From: an uncultured Saprospiraceae bacterium
GTDB lineage: Bacteria > Bacteroidota > Bacteroidia > Chitinophagales > Saprospiraceae
NCBI GenBank assembly: GCA_937125475.1
Contig: CAKZLL010000230.1
Span: 1-64,000, forward strand
Direction: 5' to 3'
DNA: 64,000 bases
Within the stretch, counting starts at the first letter, position 1. Each line of letters begins with the position of its first letter. The notes under the pieces are model-generated. The model was not told the origin of the DNA and ran no database searches. It saw only the letters and a list, made by a program, of their open reading frames with translations. Below, piece by piece: positions 1 through 9,482 of the stretch. Position numbers and translations under genes: made by a program.

Positions 1-71
1 TTAGTCCAGCGGTGGCTTGCCCCGTTGTTTTTCAAGAAGTTAGAGCAACGGGCAAGCCACCGCTGGACTAA
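1..71. repeat. Large intergenic palindrome
   Basis: The left arm (1-27) and right arm (46-71) are reverse complements over 26 bp apart from one extra C in the left arm. The loop is about 18 bases. The stem is GC-rich in an AT-rich setting. It contains GGGCAAGCC, which resembles the GGGCAA core of the palindromes at 36719 and 62324. It may begin before the window. A REP-like or mobile palindromic element is the likeliest reading, though it could also end transcription of a gene to the left. Confidence 0.8.
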
Positions 72-116
72 AAGACAAAAATTATCAATGAAGCATTATT
101 TTTTATAATAAATAGT

Positions 117-1211
117 ATGGATAAGAATTTCTACCCGCTCAAAGTGAGCAGCGTAGTACAAGAAACTACAGATACTGTATCTCTGGTTTTTGATGTACCT
201 ACAGGTTTAAAAGAGACTTTCAAATATAAACAAGGACAATATCTAACACTTCGTTTCACTATAAAAGGGAAGGAGGAGCGACGCGCTTATTCAATGTCAA
301 GTAGTCCTATTGAGCCTCAATTGAAGGTTTCTGCTAAACGTGTCGAAAAAGGAATTGTCTCTAATCATATCGCAGATAAAATAAAAGTAGGAGATACGGT
401 AGATGTTATGCCGCCTCAAGGTCGATTTTTTACAAAACTAGCCGAATCTAATCGGAAAATTTATTATTTATTTGGTGCAGGAAGTGGTATAACGCCTTTG
501 ATATCTATTATCAAAACGACTTTGGAGGAAGAGCCGCAAAGTACAGTGCGCTTATTATATGGTAATAGAAATGAAGATACGATTATTTTTAAAACGGAAT
601 TAGACGCGCTCGAAGCCACATATAAAGGACAATTTGCTTACGAAAATATTCTAAGCCAACCGAAAAAGGAAAAAGTAAAGGGATTTGGTTCTTTTTTAAA
701 GAAAGGAAAAATTAGTTGGAGGGGAAAAATTGGTCGAATTGATGGTAAAACTATGAAAGCATTTATTGCTGAACACCCTAGTCAATATAAAGATCAAGAG
801 TATTTTGTGTGTGGTCCTAATGCAATGATGGATGTAGTACAAAGTACATTAGAAAATCAAAATGTCAAGAAAAGGAATATTCATATTGAACGATTTTCTT
901 CCACTAGTACAGGAGATGAAAGTACTTCTGCTGCAGGAAGTAAAGTGATTATTCATTTAGATGGTGAGACGCATGAAGCTATTCTGGAAGAAAAAGAATC
1001 TATTTTGGATGCAGCTATTCGCCTTAAAATTGATGCGCCTTACTCTTGTACAAACGGTTCATGCTCTACTTGTATGGCAAAAACATTGAAAGGAAGTGTG
1101 GAAATGGAGGTTTGTTTTGGCTTAGATGATGAGGAAGTTGAGGAAGGTTTTATCCTAACCTGTCAAGCAAGACCAACTACTCCTGATGCTGAAATTACTT
1201 TTAGTGTATAA
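117..1211 (+). CDS. PaaE-like ferredoxin/flavodoxin reductase with C-terminal 2Fe-2S domain
   Basis: This 364-residue cytoplasmic electron-transfer protein passes electrons from NAD(P)H through FAD to a plant-type 2Fe-2S cluster. The FAD-binding motif RAYSMSSSP lies at 56-64 and the nucleotide-binding motif GAGSGITP at 120-127. The C-terminal ferredoxin domain has ligands C311, C316, C319 and C349 in the spacing C-x4-C-x2-C-x29-C. The order FNR then ferredoxin and the length match the reductase subunit of phenylacetyl-CoA epoxidase (PaaE). No other paa genes are nearby, so the redox partner cannot be named from context. A bidirectional hairpin terminator at 1221-1272 separates it from purA. 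Family assignment is firm; the substrate pathway is open. Confidence 0.88.
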   Translation: MDKNFYPLKVSSVVQETTDTVSLVFDVPTGLKETFKYKQGQYLTLRFTIKGKEERRAYSMSSSPIEPQLKVSAKRVEKGIVSNHIADKIKVGDTVDVMPPQGRFFTKLAESNRKIYYLFGAGSGITPLISIIKTTLEEEPQSTVRLLYGNRNEDTIIFKTELDALEATYKGQFAYENILSQPKKEKVKGFGSFLKKGKISWRGKIGRIDGKTMKAFIAEHPSQYKDQEYFVCGPNAMMDVVQSTLENQNVKKRNIHIERFSSTSTGDESTSAAGSKVIIHLDGETHEAILEEKESILDAAIRLKIDAPYSCTNGSCSTCMAKTLKGSVEMEVCFGLDDEEVEEGFILTCQARPTTPDAEITFSV

Positions 1212-1220
1212 TTCAATTGC

Positions 1221-1272
1221 AAAAGAGCTAGATCTATAGGTTTTTGAAATCTATAGGGATCTAGCTCTTTTT
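1221..1272. terminator. Bidirectional terminator between the PaaE-like gene and purA
   Basis: An inverted repeat with arms beginning AAAAGAGCTAGAT and ending in CTCTTTTTATA lies between two convergent genes. A-run and T-run flanks on each side suit Rho-independent termination in both directions. Confidence 0.75.
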
Positions 1273-1291
1273 ATAAGTATGACAAACTCAA

Positions 1292-2566
<1,275 letters not shown>

Positions 2567-2710
2567 TTATTAATAAATTTTGAGAATAATAAATTTCAAA
2601 ATAAAGTACAAAGTACGGTTTTTAAAATGTCTATATCAAACTTTTGAAGGAAACTTTAGTATTAAAATGAATAATGATTGATAAGTAGGCTTAAACACTC
2701 AATTTTGGCT

Positions 2711-3079
2711 TTATTTTGCTGGAACTTGTTGATGATTGACTAAGTTTTGCATAGCTTCAATTCCTTCTTCTAAGTTAGAAGAAGCAATAAAGATGGATTT
2801 TAATTTAGTAATTGCCAGTAATTGAGCAATTTTTTCGGAAACTGAGGTAATAATAGTTTCTCCTCCCATGTTTCTAGATTTAGTCAATACTGCAATTAAA
2901 AAACTCAATCCGACGCTATTAATGAATTTTAATTGAGAAAGATCAATGATGAAATAACGAAACTCATCTTCAATTTTACTTTCAACGAGTCGAAGCAATT
3001 GCCTATTTTCATAATCAAGCATCAAATTGTCTACTTTCAAGATTTGAATTTCGTCTTTCTGGATAAATTCGTAGTTCAT
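2711..3079 (-). CDS. STAS-domain protein (anti-sigma factor antagonist-like)
   Basis: A single STAS domain of about 122 residues, taking the ATG at 3079 as start; an in-frame ATG at 3103 would add eight residues. The core reads FIIDLSQLKFINSVGLSFL, matching the beta-strand and helix N-cap of SpoIIAA-like proteins. In SpoIIAA the phosphorylated Ser immediately precedes GL; here that position is Val56, with Ser55 one place before. Phospho-control may therefore differ or be absent. It sits between a Fur-family gene and purA on the same strand. No kinase or phosphatase partner is adjacent. Likely cytoplasmic; its partner is unknown. Confidence 0.8.
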   Translation of the reverse strand: MNYEFIQKDEIQILKVDNLMLDYENRQLLRLVESKIEDEFRYFIIDLSQLKFINSVGLSFLIAVLTKSRNMGGETIITSVSEKIAQLLAITKLKSIFIASSNLEEGIEAMQNLVNHQQVPAK

Positions 3080-3149
3080 TTTATAATTAATTGAAGCAAG
3101 CATTTTAGATCACAAAGCACTATATTATTAATTCGACAATATTTTGTCG

Positions 3150-3629
3150 TTATTTTGCTGTTCTTTCGCACGCACCATCACAATTCCCATAGAGGTTGAG
3201 TGAGTGATGTGTAATTTTAAATTGTAATAATTCGCCCATCATAGATTTAATCTGTTGAATGCGCGGATCACAAAATTCTAGGACTTTTCCACAATTAACA
3301 CAAATCAAATGATCATGTTGTTTATAGCCATATGATTTTTCGTATTGAGCTAAATTTTTGCCAAACTGATGTTTAGTCACTAAATCACAAGAGACTAATA
3401 ATTCTAAAGTATTGTAAACCGTCGCTCGACTGACGCGATAGTTTTGATTTTTCATATGAATATACAAGGCTTCCGCGTCGAAATGATCTGTCCGTCGATA
3501 GATTTCTTCCAAAATAGCGTAACGCTCTGGCGTTTTGCGCAAATTGTTGGTTTCTAAATGAGCAGAAAAGATATTCAATACTTCTTTTATTGTGTCTTCT
3601 ATGGTTTTATTTTCTTGAGAAATTGCCAT
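3150..3629 (-). CDS. Fur-family metal-responsive repressor
   Basis: A winged-helix metalloregulator of about 159 residues. The start [13 protein letters not shown] at 3629 is preferred because it gives the usual family length; the frame stays open to 3680. The winged helix includes [18 protein letters not shown]. The dimerisation domain includes the metal-binding stretch [17 protein letters not shown], and a second Cys pair near the C terminus (CDGAC) can complete a structural zinc site. Whether it senses iron, peroxide or zinc cannot be told. It is the first gene of the run leading through the STAS gene to purA. Confidence 0.92.
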   Translation of the reverse strand: MAISQENKTIEDTIKEVLNIFSAHLETNNLRKTPERYAILEEIYRRTDHFDAEALYIHMKNQNYRVSRATVYNTLELLVSCDLVTKHQFGKNLAQYEKSYGYKQHDHLICVNCGKVLEFCDPRIQQIKSMMGELLQFKITHHSLNLYGNCDGACERTAK

Positions 3630-3986
3630 TGTTTTATTCTTTCTTAAAAAATGAAAGGCGATGCCTACAAATTTAAACAATAGTATTCACATTATGTTGT
3701 AATGCGTTGAATAATATGAGGCTTTATTATAAAAGTTGAAATCAGCATAGCACAGGTATTCCTATCTGTGTTTATCACAATTTTTATACAAGCAGAAATG
3801 CCTGTGCTACGATAAAAACTGATTTTATTTATCTTGAATATAAATAAAGGTATATTAAATGCTATTTTGATCAAAATCTAAACAAAACTCTCTTACTTTT
3901 GTGAAATATGATGAAATCATTTTAGAAAAATAAAATAATGATTTGTGTTCTGTCTTTTTTTAAAAAAATATCTAAAATATACAGTC
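3630..3986. other. Divergent intergenic region with an imperfect inverted repeat
   Basis: This region lies between the divergent Fur-family and ubiE genes. It contains an inverted repeat at about 3746-3815, whose best arms are TAGCACAGGTATT and AATGCCTGTGCTA, differing at one pair. A possible promoter for ubiE (TTG at 3867, TACTTTTG at 3894-3901) has a 24-base gap, longer than the usual 19-20. The short open frames here overlap the inverted repeat and have no protein-like features. Confidence 0.55.
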
Positions 3987-4721
3987 ATGGCAGTAGAAAA
4001 TACAGTAAAACCTTACGAGGTTGAAGGAAGTAAAAAACAACAAGTTTCTAAGATGTTTAATAACATCGCGCCTTATTACGATTTATTGAATCGGGTCTTA
4101 TCTTTAGGTATTGATAAGATTTGGCGCAAAAAAGCTATTCAATTATTAAAAGAGGATCAGCCAGCACACGTCCTAGATGTAGCAACGGGTACGGCTGATT
4201 TGGCAGTTGAAATTCATAAGCAAATTGGATCAAAAAAGATCGTTGGTTTAGATATTTCGAGTGAAATGTTAGTCATTGGGCGAGAGAAAATCAAGAAAAA
4301 AGGACTAGAAGGAATCATTACTTTACAAGAAGGAGATTCTGAAAACTTACCATTTCAAGACAATACTTTTGATGCAATTACCGTTGCTTTTGGGGTAAGA
4401 AATTTTGAAAATTTGGAAAAAGGACTAGCAGAAATGCTACGTGTTTTGAAGCCAGGAGGAAAAGTAGTGGTACTTGAATTTTCGAGACCAACAATATTTC
4501 CATTCAAACAGTTGTTTAATAGTTACTTCAAATATATTTTGCCAACTATTGGAAAATGGACTTCAAAAGATCCAAAAGCGTATAAATATTTGTACGAATC
4601 GGTGCAAGCTTTTCCAGATGGCAAAAAATTTGTAGATATATTAGATAACTTAGGGTTTCATTCAACCAAATCTATATCATTAAGTTTAGGAATATGCTCA
4701 ATATACTTGGGAAAAAAATAA
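3987..4721 (+). CDS. ubiE: Demethylmenaquinone methyltransferase (UbiE/MenG)
   Basis: This SAM-dependent C-methyltransferase makes menaquinone from demethylmenaquinone. The chosen start MAVENTVKPYE at 3987 gives 244 residues, the normal length; an in-frame ATG at 3945 would add an unlikely 14-residue leader. Signatures are NRVLSLGIDKIWRKK, the SAM motif VLDVATGTADLA, and AFGVRNFENLEKGL followed by RVLKPGGKVVVLEFS. In a Bacteroidota genome menaquinone is the expected quinone, so the MenG activity is favoured. The last 28 bases overlap the start of the porT-like gene, implying translational coupling. Confidence 0.96.
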   Translation: MAVENTVKPYEVEGSKKQQVSKMFNNIAPYYDLLNRVLSLGIDKIWRKKAIQLLKEDQPAHVLDVATGTADLAVEIHKQIGSKKIVGLDISSEMLVIGREKIKKKGLEGIITLQEGDSENLPFQDNTFDAITVAFGVRNFENLEKGLAEMLRVLKPGGKVVVLEFSRPTIFPFKQLFNSYFKYILPTIGKWTSKDPKAYKYLYESVQAFPDGKKFVDILDNLGFHSTKSISLSLGICSIYLGKK

Positions 4722-5401
4722 TTATTGTCGCTGCGGCGATCCTGCTCGTTACTAGTGTAAACGCTCAAATTAAAGGAACGTATAATTTCTTGGATTTTGC
4801 GCAAAAGCCATATTATTTTGGTATTACGCTGGCGGTGAATTCGGCTAGTTATCAAGTCGTTCACTCAGACGCGTTTATCCGAAATGAGAGTATTCGCATT
4901 GCGGAATCTCTGACTGGTTCTAGTTTTAATCTCGGAATGGTGACCAACCTGAAAATTGGACAGCATTTTGATTTTAGGTTTTTGCCAACGCTCTCTTTTA
5001 CAGATCGAAAGCTGCAATATTTCACGACTTACAATAGTCAAGTAGATAAAGCAATCTCGTCTGTTTTTGTAGAATTACCATTTCATTTGCGTTATAAATC
5101 AGAGCCTTATAAAGATTTTAGGCTTTTTGTGATCGCAGGTGCAAAGTATTCTTTCGATGTAGCGAGTAATTCACGATCACGCAATTCTAATGATTTAGTT
5201 CGGATTGCTCCTTCTGATTTTTCGATTGAATACGGAGTTGGGGTTCAAATATTTTTCCCATATTTTATTTTCTCTCCTGAAATTAAAATGTCGCATGGCT
5301 TGAGTAATGCCTTGATTTATGATGATCAATTGACCTATTCTTCGGTCTTAGAGAAATTATTATCACGTGCCTTTACATTGTCTTTTCACTTTGAAGGATA
5401 A
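4694..5401 (+). CDS. porT: PorT-like outer-membrane protein of the type IX secretion system
   Basis: A 235-residue exported protein with a signal peptide ending near VTSVNAQ and alternating beta-strand patterns of a small outer-membrane barrel (FRFLPTLSF, SVFVELPFHLRYK, FRLFVIAGAKYSFD, IEYGVGVQIFFPYFIFSPEIK). The terminal strand AFTLSFHF is typical of a barrel. Length, the PYYFGITLAVNSASY segment and the place directly after ubiE match PorT, which is needed for T9SS function. The gene starts inside ubiE; no later ATG would keep the signal peptide, so the overlap is real. T9SS cargo genes lie at 35795 and 62390. Assigned by motif and synteny. Confidence 0.82.
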   Translation: MLNILGKKIIIVAAAILLVTSVNAQIKGTYNFLDFAQKPYYFGITLAVNSASYQVVHSDAFIRNESIRIAESLTGSSFNLGMVTNLKIGQHFDFRFLPTLSFTDRKLQYFTTYNSQVDKAISSVFVELPFHLRYKSEPYKDFRLFVIAGAKYSFDVASNSRSRNSNDLVRIAPSDFSIEYGVGVQIFFPYFIFSPEIKMSHGLSNALIYDDQLTYSSVLEKLLSRAFTLSFHFEG

Positions 5402-5445
5402 TCGTCTTATAGCGTCCAAATAATGAACAATATCTTTTTTATTGG

Positions 5446-5479
5446 AATGGAAAGTTAGTGAATGCTAGCTTTCCATTTT
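5446..5479 (+). terminator. Terminator after porT
   Basis: The hairpin arms AATGGAAAG and CTTTCCATT with extra pairing at the loop are followed by a T run. It lies 45 bases past the porT stop codon. Confidence 0.75.
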
Positions 5480-5522
5480 TTATTTCCATCCATTTTTTTT
5501 TGTAAAAAATTAACGTGACCTC

Positions 5523-5553
5523 TTGCGTTGTATTAGTTTATTAATTAACTTTG
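5523..5553 (+). promoter_or_regulatory. Bacteroidota-type promoter upstream of the Coq4-like gene
   Basis: TTG at 5523-5525 and TAACTTTG at 5546-5553 are separated by exactly 20 bases, matching the known -33/-7 pattern of Bacteroidota housekeeping promoters. It could drive the Coq4-like gene and the membrane-protein array behind it. Confidence 0.65.
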
Positions 5554-5677
5554 TAATTCAAAGTACTTTTATTTATCTTGTACTTTGAATGTTGATCTGC
5601 CAAAGAAAATGAATAATTTATTAACCTTTTGAGTGCTTTCATTTCAAATGAAAAGTCTCAAATTAAATTTTTATACA

Positions 5678-6151
5678 ATGTTATTCAATTGGAGAAAACG
5701 AATGGTCACTAAAGCAGTTGATTTTGCGCCTACTTTAATTTCATGGTTTCAAGCTGAGAAAAAATGGACATTTACCATTGAGGATTATCGTCAAATGCCA
5801 GTCAATTCATTAGGGCGTTGTGTGGGAGATTACTTAGATGAGCATGGGTTTAGCTTTGTTTATAATGGGCATCATCATGATATACGGCACATTTTGCTAA
5901 ATTATGACATGAACCCAGAGGGCGAGATTAGAATGCAAGCTTTCATGGTCGGCAATAATTGGACATGGAACTATAAAGGATGGATAGCTTTTTTGTTTGG
6001 TATGATAATGTTACCTGAACTTTGGGTGACACTTGCAAAAGATTGGCAACGAGGAAAAAAAGCCCAAAAAATCAATCAAGTAAAGTGGATGAATTTTTTA
6101 AATGACCCGATTGATCAACTTAGACAACGATTTAACATTCAGCAATTATAA
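5678..6151 (+). CDS. Coq4-family protein
   Basis: About 157 residues from the ATG at 5678; the frame stays open upstream to 5633, so ATG 5648 is possible. The metal-binding Coq4 signature HD-x2-H-x11-E is complete as H67, D68, H71 and E83 (from HDIRHILLNYDMNPEGE). In eukaryotes and some bacteria Coq4 acts in ubiquinone synthesis, at the C1 decarboxylation/hydroxylation step. This organism appears to make menaquinone, so the substrate here is unclear. A hydrophobic segment (WIAFLFGMIMLPELWVTLA) suggests membrane association. Its 3' end is followed 13 bases later by the first of five paralogous membrane proteins. Confidence 0.8.
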   Translation: MLFNWRKRMVTKAVDFAPTLISWFQAEKKWTFTIEDYRQMPVNSLGRCVGDYLDEHGFSFVYNGHHHDIRHILLNYDMNPEGEIRMQAFMVGNNWTWNYKGWIAFLFGMIMLPELWVTLAKDWQRGKKAQKINQVKWMNFLNDPIDQLRQRFNIQQL

Positions 6152-6164
6152 ATTAAAAAAAGTC

Positions 6165-6611
6165 ATGGTAGAAAGGTATTCTAATTTAATATATGCCGTT
6201 AAAGTTTGGTTATTTAGTGTATTATGTTCGCCAATATTAGTGATGATATCTGGTGTTACAGGAGTAGAAAAAAATTTGCCTAAAATAATTGAAATATATG
6301 GATTAATGATTGTTTATGGCGGTTTATTGTCTTTGCCTTCTCTTTTTATTTTTATGATAATTGTGTATTTTTTTACTAGAGGTAAGAAGCCAAAAAATCG
6401 ACAAAAAATGAATGTTCAGATTGTAGCAATTATTCTTTGTATAGCGCCTATTTTTTTATTTTTTATGCAATTGGGTAGCGGTGGTTTAGATCCAGAGGTA
6501 ATGTTAATTGGTTGTTCTTACTTAGCGACGATTTCTTTTGGTATCTGGTTTTTTGATTATAAATCTTCGCATTTAATGGAAACGGAGGAAATTGATGACC
6601 TTTTGATTTAA
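6165..6611 (+). CDS. Array membrane protein 1 (unknown paralogous family)
   Basis: This 148-residue protein has about four hydrophobic helices (near 10-30, 43-68, 90-110 and 118-138) and a basic cytoplasmic-looking segment RGKKPKNRQKM between helices 2 and 3. The start MVERYSN is chosen by alignment with the four following genes. Shared motifs are KVWLFSVLCSPI near the N terminus, VQIVAIILCIAPIF, and SYLATISFGIWFFDYK near the C terminus, then an acidic tail ETEEIDDLLI. I do not recognise the family. It is closest to array protein 2. Confidence 0.85.
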   Translation: MVERYSNLIYAVKVWLFSVLCSPILVMISGVTGVEKNLPKIIEIYGLMIVYGGLLSLPSLFIFMIIVYFFTRGKKPKNRQKMNVQIVAIILCIAPIFLFFMQLGSGGLDPEVMLIGCSYLATISFGIWFFDYKSSHLMETEEIDDLLI

Positions 6612-6622
6612 AATATAAAACA

Positions 6623-7072
6623 ATGATAACGAAATATTCTAAATTATTATATGCCGCTAAAATCTGGTTATTTAGTGTGTTTGGTTCACCAATAATGATG
6701 TTGGGTTTAGGTGTTCCAAAGAGAATAGACAGTTTATCTGAAACCGTAGAAACATATCAATTGATGATTATTTTTGGTGGTTTATTTTCTTTGCCTTCTC
6801 TTCTTATTTTTATGATAGCCATTTATTTTTTTACTAGAAATCGTAAAAAGAATAAAGAAGAACAAAAGATGAGTATTCAAATTATAGCTGTTATTCTTTG
6901 TTTAGCACCAATTTTTATATTTTTCGCACTCTTGGAGAATTCTGGTATAGGTGCTGATGTAATGTTAATCAGCAGTTTTTACTTAGCGACGATTTCCTTC
7001 GGTATTTGGTTTTTTGATTATAAAATGTCACATTTAATAGAAACGGAGGAAATTGATGACCTTTTAATTTAA
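6623..7072 (+). CDS. Array membrane protein 2 (unknown paralogous family)
   Basis: This 149-residue four-helix membrane protein is closely similar to its upstream neighbour, with an identical C-terminal ETEEIDDLLI and the same FGIWFFDYK motif. The start MITKYSKLLYA is preceded by AAAACA and lies 11 bases after the previous stop codon. The same leader and first codons recur before array protein 3 at 7083, pointing to recent tandem duplication. The segment RNRKKNKEEQKM between helices 2 and 3 is strongly basic. The function is unknown. Confidence 0.85.
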   Translation: MITKYSKLLYAAKIWLFSVFGSPIMMLGLGVPKRIDSLSETVETYQLMIIFGGLFSLPSLLIFMIAIYFFTRNRKKNKEEQKMSIQIIAVILCLAPIFIFFALLENSGIGADVMLISSFYLATISFGIWFFDYKMSHLIETEEIDDLLI

Positions 7073-7082
7073 ACATAAAACA

Positions 7083-7541
7083 ATGATAACGAAATATTCT
7101 ACTATAATTTATGCAATCAAAGTTTGGTTATTTAGTGTATTAACTTCGCCAATATTGATGATAGTATTTGGTGTAGTTAAAAATGGTCAAAGTTTATCCG
7201 AAATGTTAGGAGTATATGCAAAATTTGCTATTTATGGAGGTATTCTTTCTCTGCTGTCGGTCTTTCTTTTTAGTATTGTTGTGCGCTTTTTTGCTAAAGA
7301 TAGAAAGCGGCGTAAAAATCAGCAAAAAGTGAATATTCAAATTGTAGCTACTATTCTTTGTATCGCACCGTTTTTTATGTTTCCTAAAGAATTTCGTTTT
7401 TTTAATTTAACTGAGGTTATAGAAATAATAGCCATTATTTATTTATCGACAATCTCCTTTGGTATTTGGTTTTTTGATTATAAAATGCCTCATCATTTGA
7501 ATGAGAAAGAACTTCTTGATCATTTGAAAAATATAAAATAA
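7083..7541 (+). CDS. Array membrane protein 3 (unknown paralogous family)
   Basis: This 152-residue paralogue starts MITKYSTIIYAIKVWLFSVL. It keeps VNIQIVATILCIAPFF and LSTISFGIWFFDYK, but its tail (NEKELLDHLKNIK) differs from proteins 1 and 2 and resembles that of protein 4. The basic loop is KDRKRRKNQQK. The stop codon TAA shares its last base with the ATG of the next gene, so the two are probably translationally coupled. Confidence 0.85.
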   Translation: MITKYSTIIYAIKVWLFSVLTSPILMIVFGVVKNGQSLSEMLGVYAKFAIYGGILSLLSVFLFSIVVRFFAKDRKRRKNQQKVNIQIVATILCIAPFFMFPKEFRFFNLTEVIEIIAIIYLSTISFGIWFFDYKMPHHLNEKELLDHLKNIK

Positions 7542-7996
7542 TGAAAAGTAAATCTTCTAATTTATTATATCCATTTAAAGTTTGGTTATTCAGTCTTTTG
7601 ATCTCTCCTGTACTTATTCTGTTGTTTAGTCTAGTAATTGAATCTCCTCAAGGAGTTACGTTATATGATTTTCTGACTGTTTATGTATCTATAATTCGTG
7701 ATATAGGTTTGTACTCTATTCCATCAGGACTTTTTTTTATGGCGGCAGTGAATATAATTACAAGGTCGAATACTAATCAAAAACGGAAAAAGATTAATAT
7801 TCAAATTGCAGGGATCATTCTTTTTTCACTACCTTTTTTTATATTATTTGCCCTTTTTGGCTTGGATCTAACAAGTATCCTTATTGCATCATCAGGTCTT
7901 TGTTTAGCAACAGTTTCTTTTTGGATTTGGTTTTTGGGGCGTAAAATTCCTGATCAATCGGATGAGAAAGAACTTTTTGAACATTTGGTAGAATAA
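7541..7996 (+). CDS. Array membrane protein 4 (unknown paralogous family)
   Basis: This 151-residue member is more diverged: KVWLFSLLISPVLIL and INIQIAGIILFSLPFF are recognisable, but the last motif reads TVSFWIWFLGRK instead of the usual FGIWFFDYK. The tail DEKELFEHLVE matches that of protein 3. The start overlaps the stop of protein 3 by one base. About four membrane helices are expected. The function is unknown. Confidence 0.82.
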   Translation: MKSKSSNLLYPFKVWLFSLLISPVLILLFSLVIESPQGVTLYDFLTVYVSIIRDIGLYSIPSGLFFMAAVNIITRSNTNQKRKKINIQIAGIILFSLPFFILFALFGLDLTSILIASSGLCLATVSFWIWFLGRKIPDQSDEKELFEHLVE

Positions 7997-8008
7997 AAAT
8001 ATATAATA

Positions 8009-8440
8009 ATGACAAAAGGATTTTCTGCTATATTGTATGCATTCAAAATTTGGTTATTTAGTGTCTTAGTTTCGCCAATCATATTAATTCTTCTTTCAAC
8101 TCCTGCTGCTTCAGGAGATGCTTTTAATGGAATATCTAAACTTTATTGGCTTATTGTATTTATTGGAGGGCTATGCTCTTTGCCCTCTTTAATTCTTTTT
8201 ATGGGAATAATTTATGTGGCTATTAGTTGGGAAGTGCGCAAATTTTTACAGAAAATAGCTATTCAAATCTTCGCTGTTTTGCTTTGTTCGATTTCTATTA
8301 TCTTATTTTTTAAGGAGATAGGAGAGAAGGAGTTTCCGATTGAAATAATAGGACTTTATTTATCGACGATTTCAGTTGGTATTTGGTTTTTTGATTATCA
8401 ATTGCCTACTATCGAAGAAGAAAATAAATTATCGTGTTAA
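8009..8440 (+). CDS. Array membrane protein 5 (unknown paralogous family)
   Basis: The last of five paralogues has 143 residues and starts MTKGFSAILYAFKIWLFSVL. It keeps YLSTISVGIWFFDYQ but has a shorter loop between helices 2 and 3 without the strong basic patch. The 3' end overlaps the 3' end of the convergent RDD gene by 12 bases, with no hairpin terminator between them. The function is unknown. Confidence 0.82.
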   Translation: MTKGFSAILYAFKIWLFSVLVSPIILILLSTPAASGDAFNGISKLYWLIVFIGGLCSLPSLILFMGIIYVAISWEVRKFLQKIAIQIFAVLLCSISIILFFKEIGEKEFPIEIIGLYLSTISVGIWFFDYQLPTIEEENKLSC

Positions 8441-9157
8441 AACGATATAATCCTTGATTAATGTTTTTAAAAATTCAATCTGATTTTTAGGTTTATCATC
8501 AATATCTAGCTTTAGTTTCAAATCTCTCACCAATTGCGATAAAACGGATAAATGAGCTTGATTACTATGCTTTTGAACACGACTAATAACGTTTTTTATC
8601 AATAACATATCTTCTTCATTCAATTGGCGAACCTGTGGATATAGTGGTTCATATTGGCTGAGCGTGCTAATGTTCTCGATGTCTTCTAACCTAAAACGCA
8701 AATGAAAACGTACTTTTATTAACGTCGTGCCAGCAGTCAAATCTCCTAATCGTTGCGCTTTATCGGACGAACTAACAAGCAAAGACGCAATACTTCCCAA
8801 TGATAAATAAACATCAACCGAGCGAAATGCCCAGCGCGTCATATAATCAGAAAAATTAGGTGCTTTTCCGTCCAGTTTTACAACCTTAATCCCCATGATC
8901 ATTTTGCCTAATGTTTGCCCATTATTGGCGTACTCCATGATTAAAGTATAAAAAATGACAAGTGGCCAAACCATCAGGTAAGTGAATAAATTTGTGTTTC
9001 CATAGCCAAATGCGCCATAATAGAATAGCGATAGGATCAAAATACCTGTACCAACAATGAAAAAATCCAACATATAAGCTAAGGCTCGATCTCTTAGACC
9101 AGCCAATTCATATTGGATTGTTACTTTTTGGGTAGTGGTTATATCTATTGTTCGCAT
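8429..9157 (-). CDS. RDD-family membrane protein
   Basis: This 242-residue protein has an N-terminal RDD domain: the hallmark Arg-Asp-Asp pattern is spread over LRDRALAYMLDFFIVGTG, followed by GQTLGKMIMGIKVVKLDGK and RLGDLTAGTTLIK. Two or three membrane helices lie within residues 25-140. The C-terminal 90 residues are soluble and helical. RDD genes commonly neighbour SpoIIM-like, DUF4129, MoxR and DUF58 genes; here the RDD gene is divergent from the rest (next at 9483). Its molecular role is not established; RDD proteins have been linked to ion transport. Confidence 0.9.
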   Translation of the reverse strand: MRTIDITTTQKVTIQYELAGLRDRALAYMLDFFIVGTGILILSLFYYGAFGYGNTNLFTYLMVWPLVIFYTLIMEYANNGQTLGKMIMGIKVVKLDGKAPNFSDYMTRWAFRSVDVYLSLGSIASLLVSSSDKAQRLGDLTAGTTLIKVRFHLRFRLEDIENISTLSQYEPLYPQVRQLNEEDMLLIKNVISRVQKHSNQAHLSVLSQLVRDLKLKLDIDDKPKNQIEFLKTLIKDYIVLTR

Positions 9158-9482
9158 AAAATTGAATTTATGATTACGCGGTCAAGCCTCGTGATTTTTA
9201 ATTATTTTTTGGAATAGTAATAAATATTTGATCAAAAAAAATGAACTTAAAATTTTAAAAAAAACATATATAAATAGTACAATTTGACCAATGCTCTCCT
9301 GTAAATTTAAGAATAAAAACAATGAGAAGCACAGGAACATCAATAAATATAAGATACTTGTTAATATTTTCTGAAATTATCTACATAATTACCAAAAAAA
9401 TTGTATTTTCAATTTTGTATGGTTCTTTTAATGCTTATAGCATTAAGCCATTTATTCATTCATCAATTTCTATTAGCGATTC
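9158..9482. other. Divergent intergenic region, no gene seen
   Basis: This AT-rich stretch separates the divergent RDD and SpoIIM-like genes and should hold both promoters. I see no full -33/-7 match and no strong hairpin. A 74-codon open frame starting at 9322 runs into the next gene and looks like chance. Confidence 0.5.

Noticed and set aside
3692-3874. 60-codon open frame on the minus strand
   Set aside because: It overlaps an inverted repeat between two divergent genes and has no recognisable features; it looks like chance.
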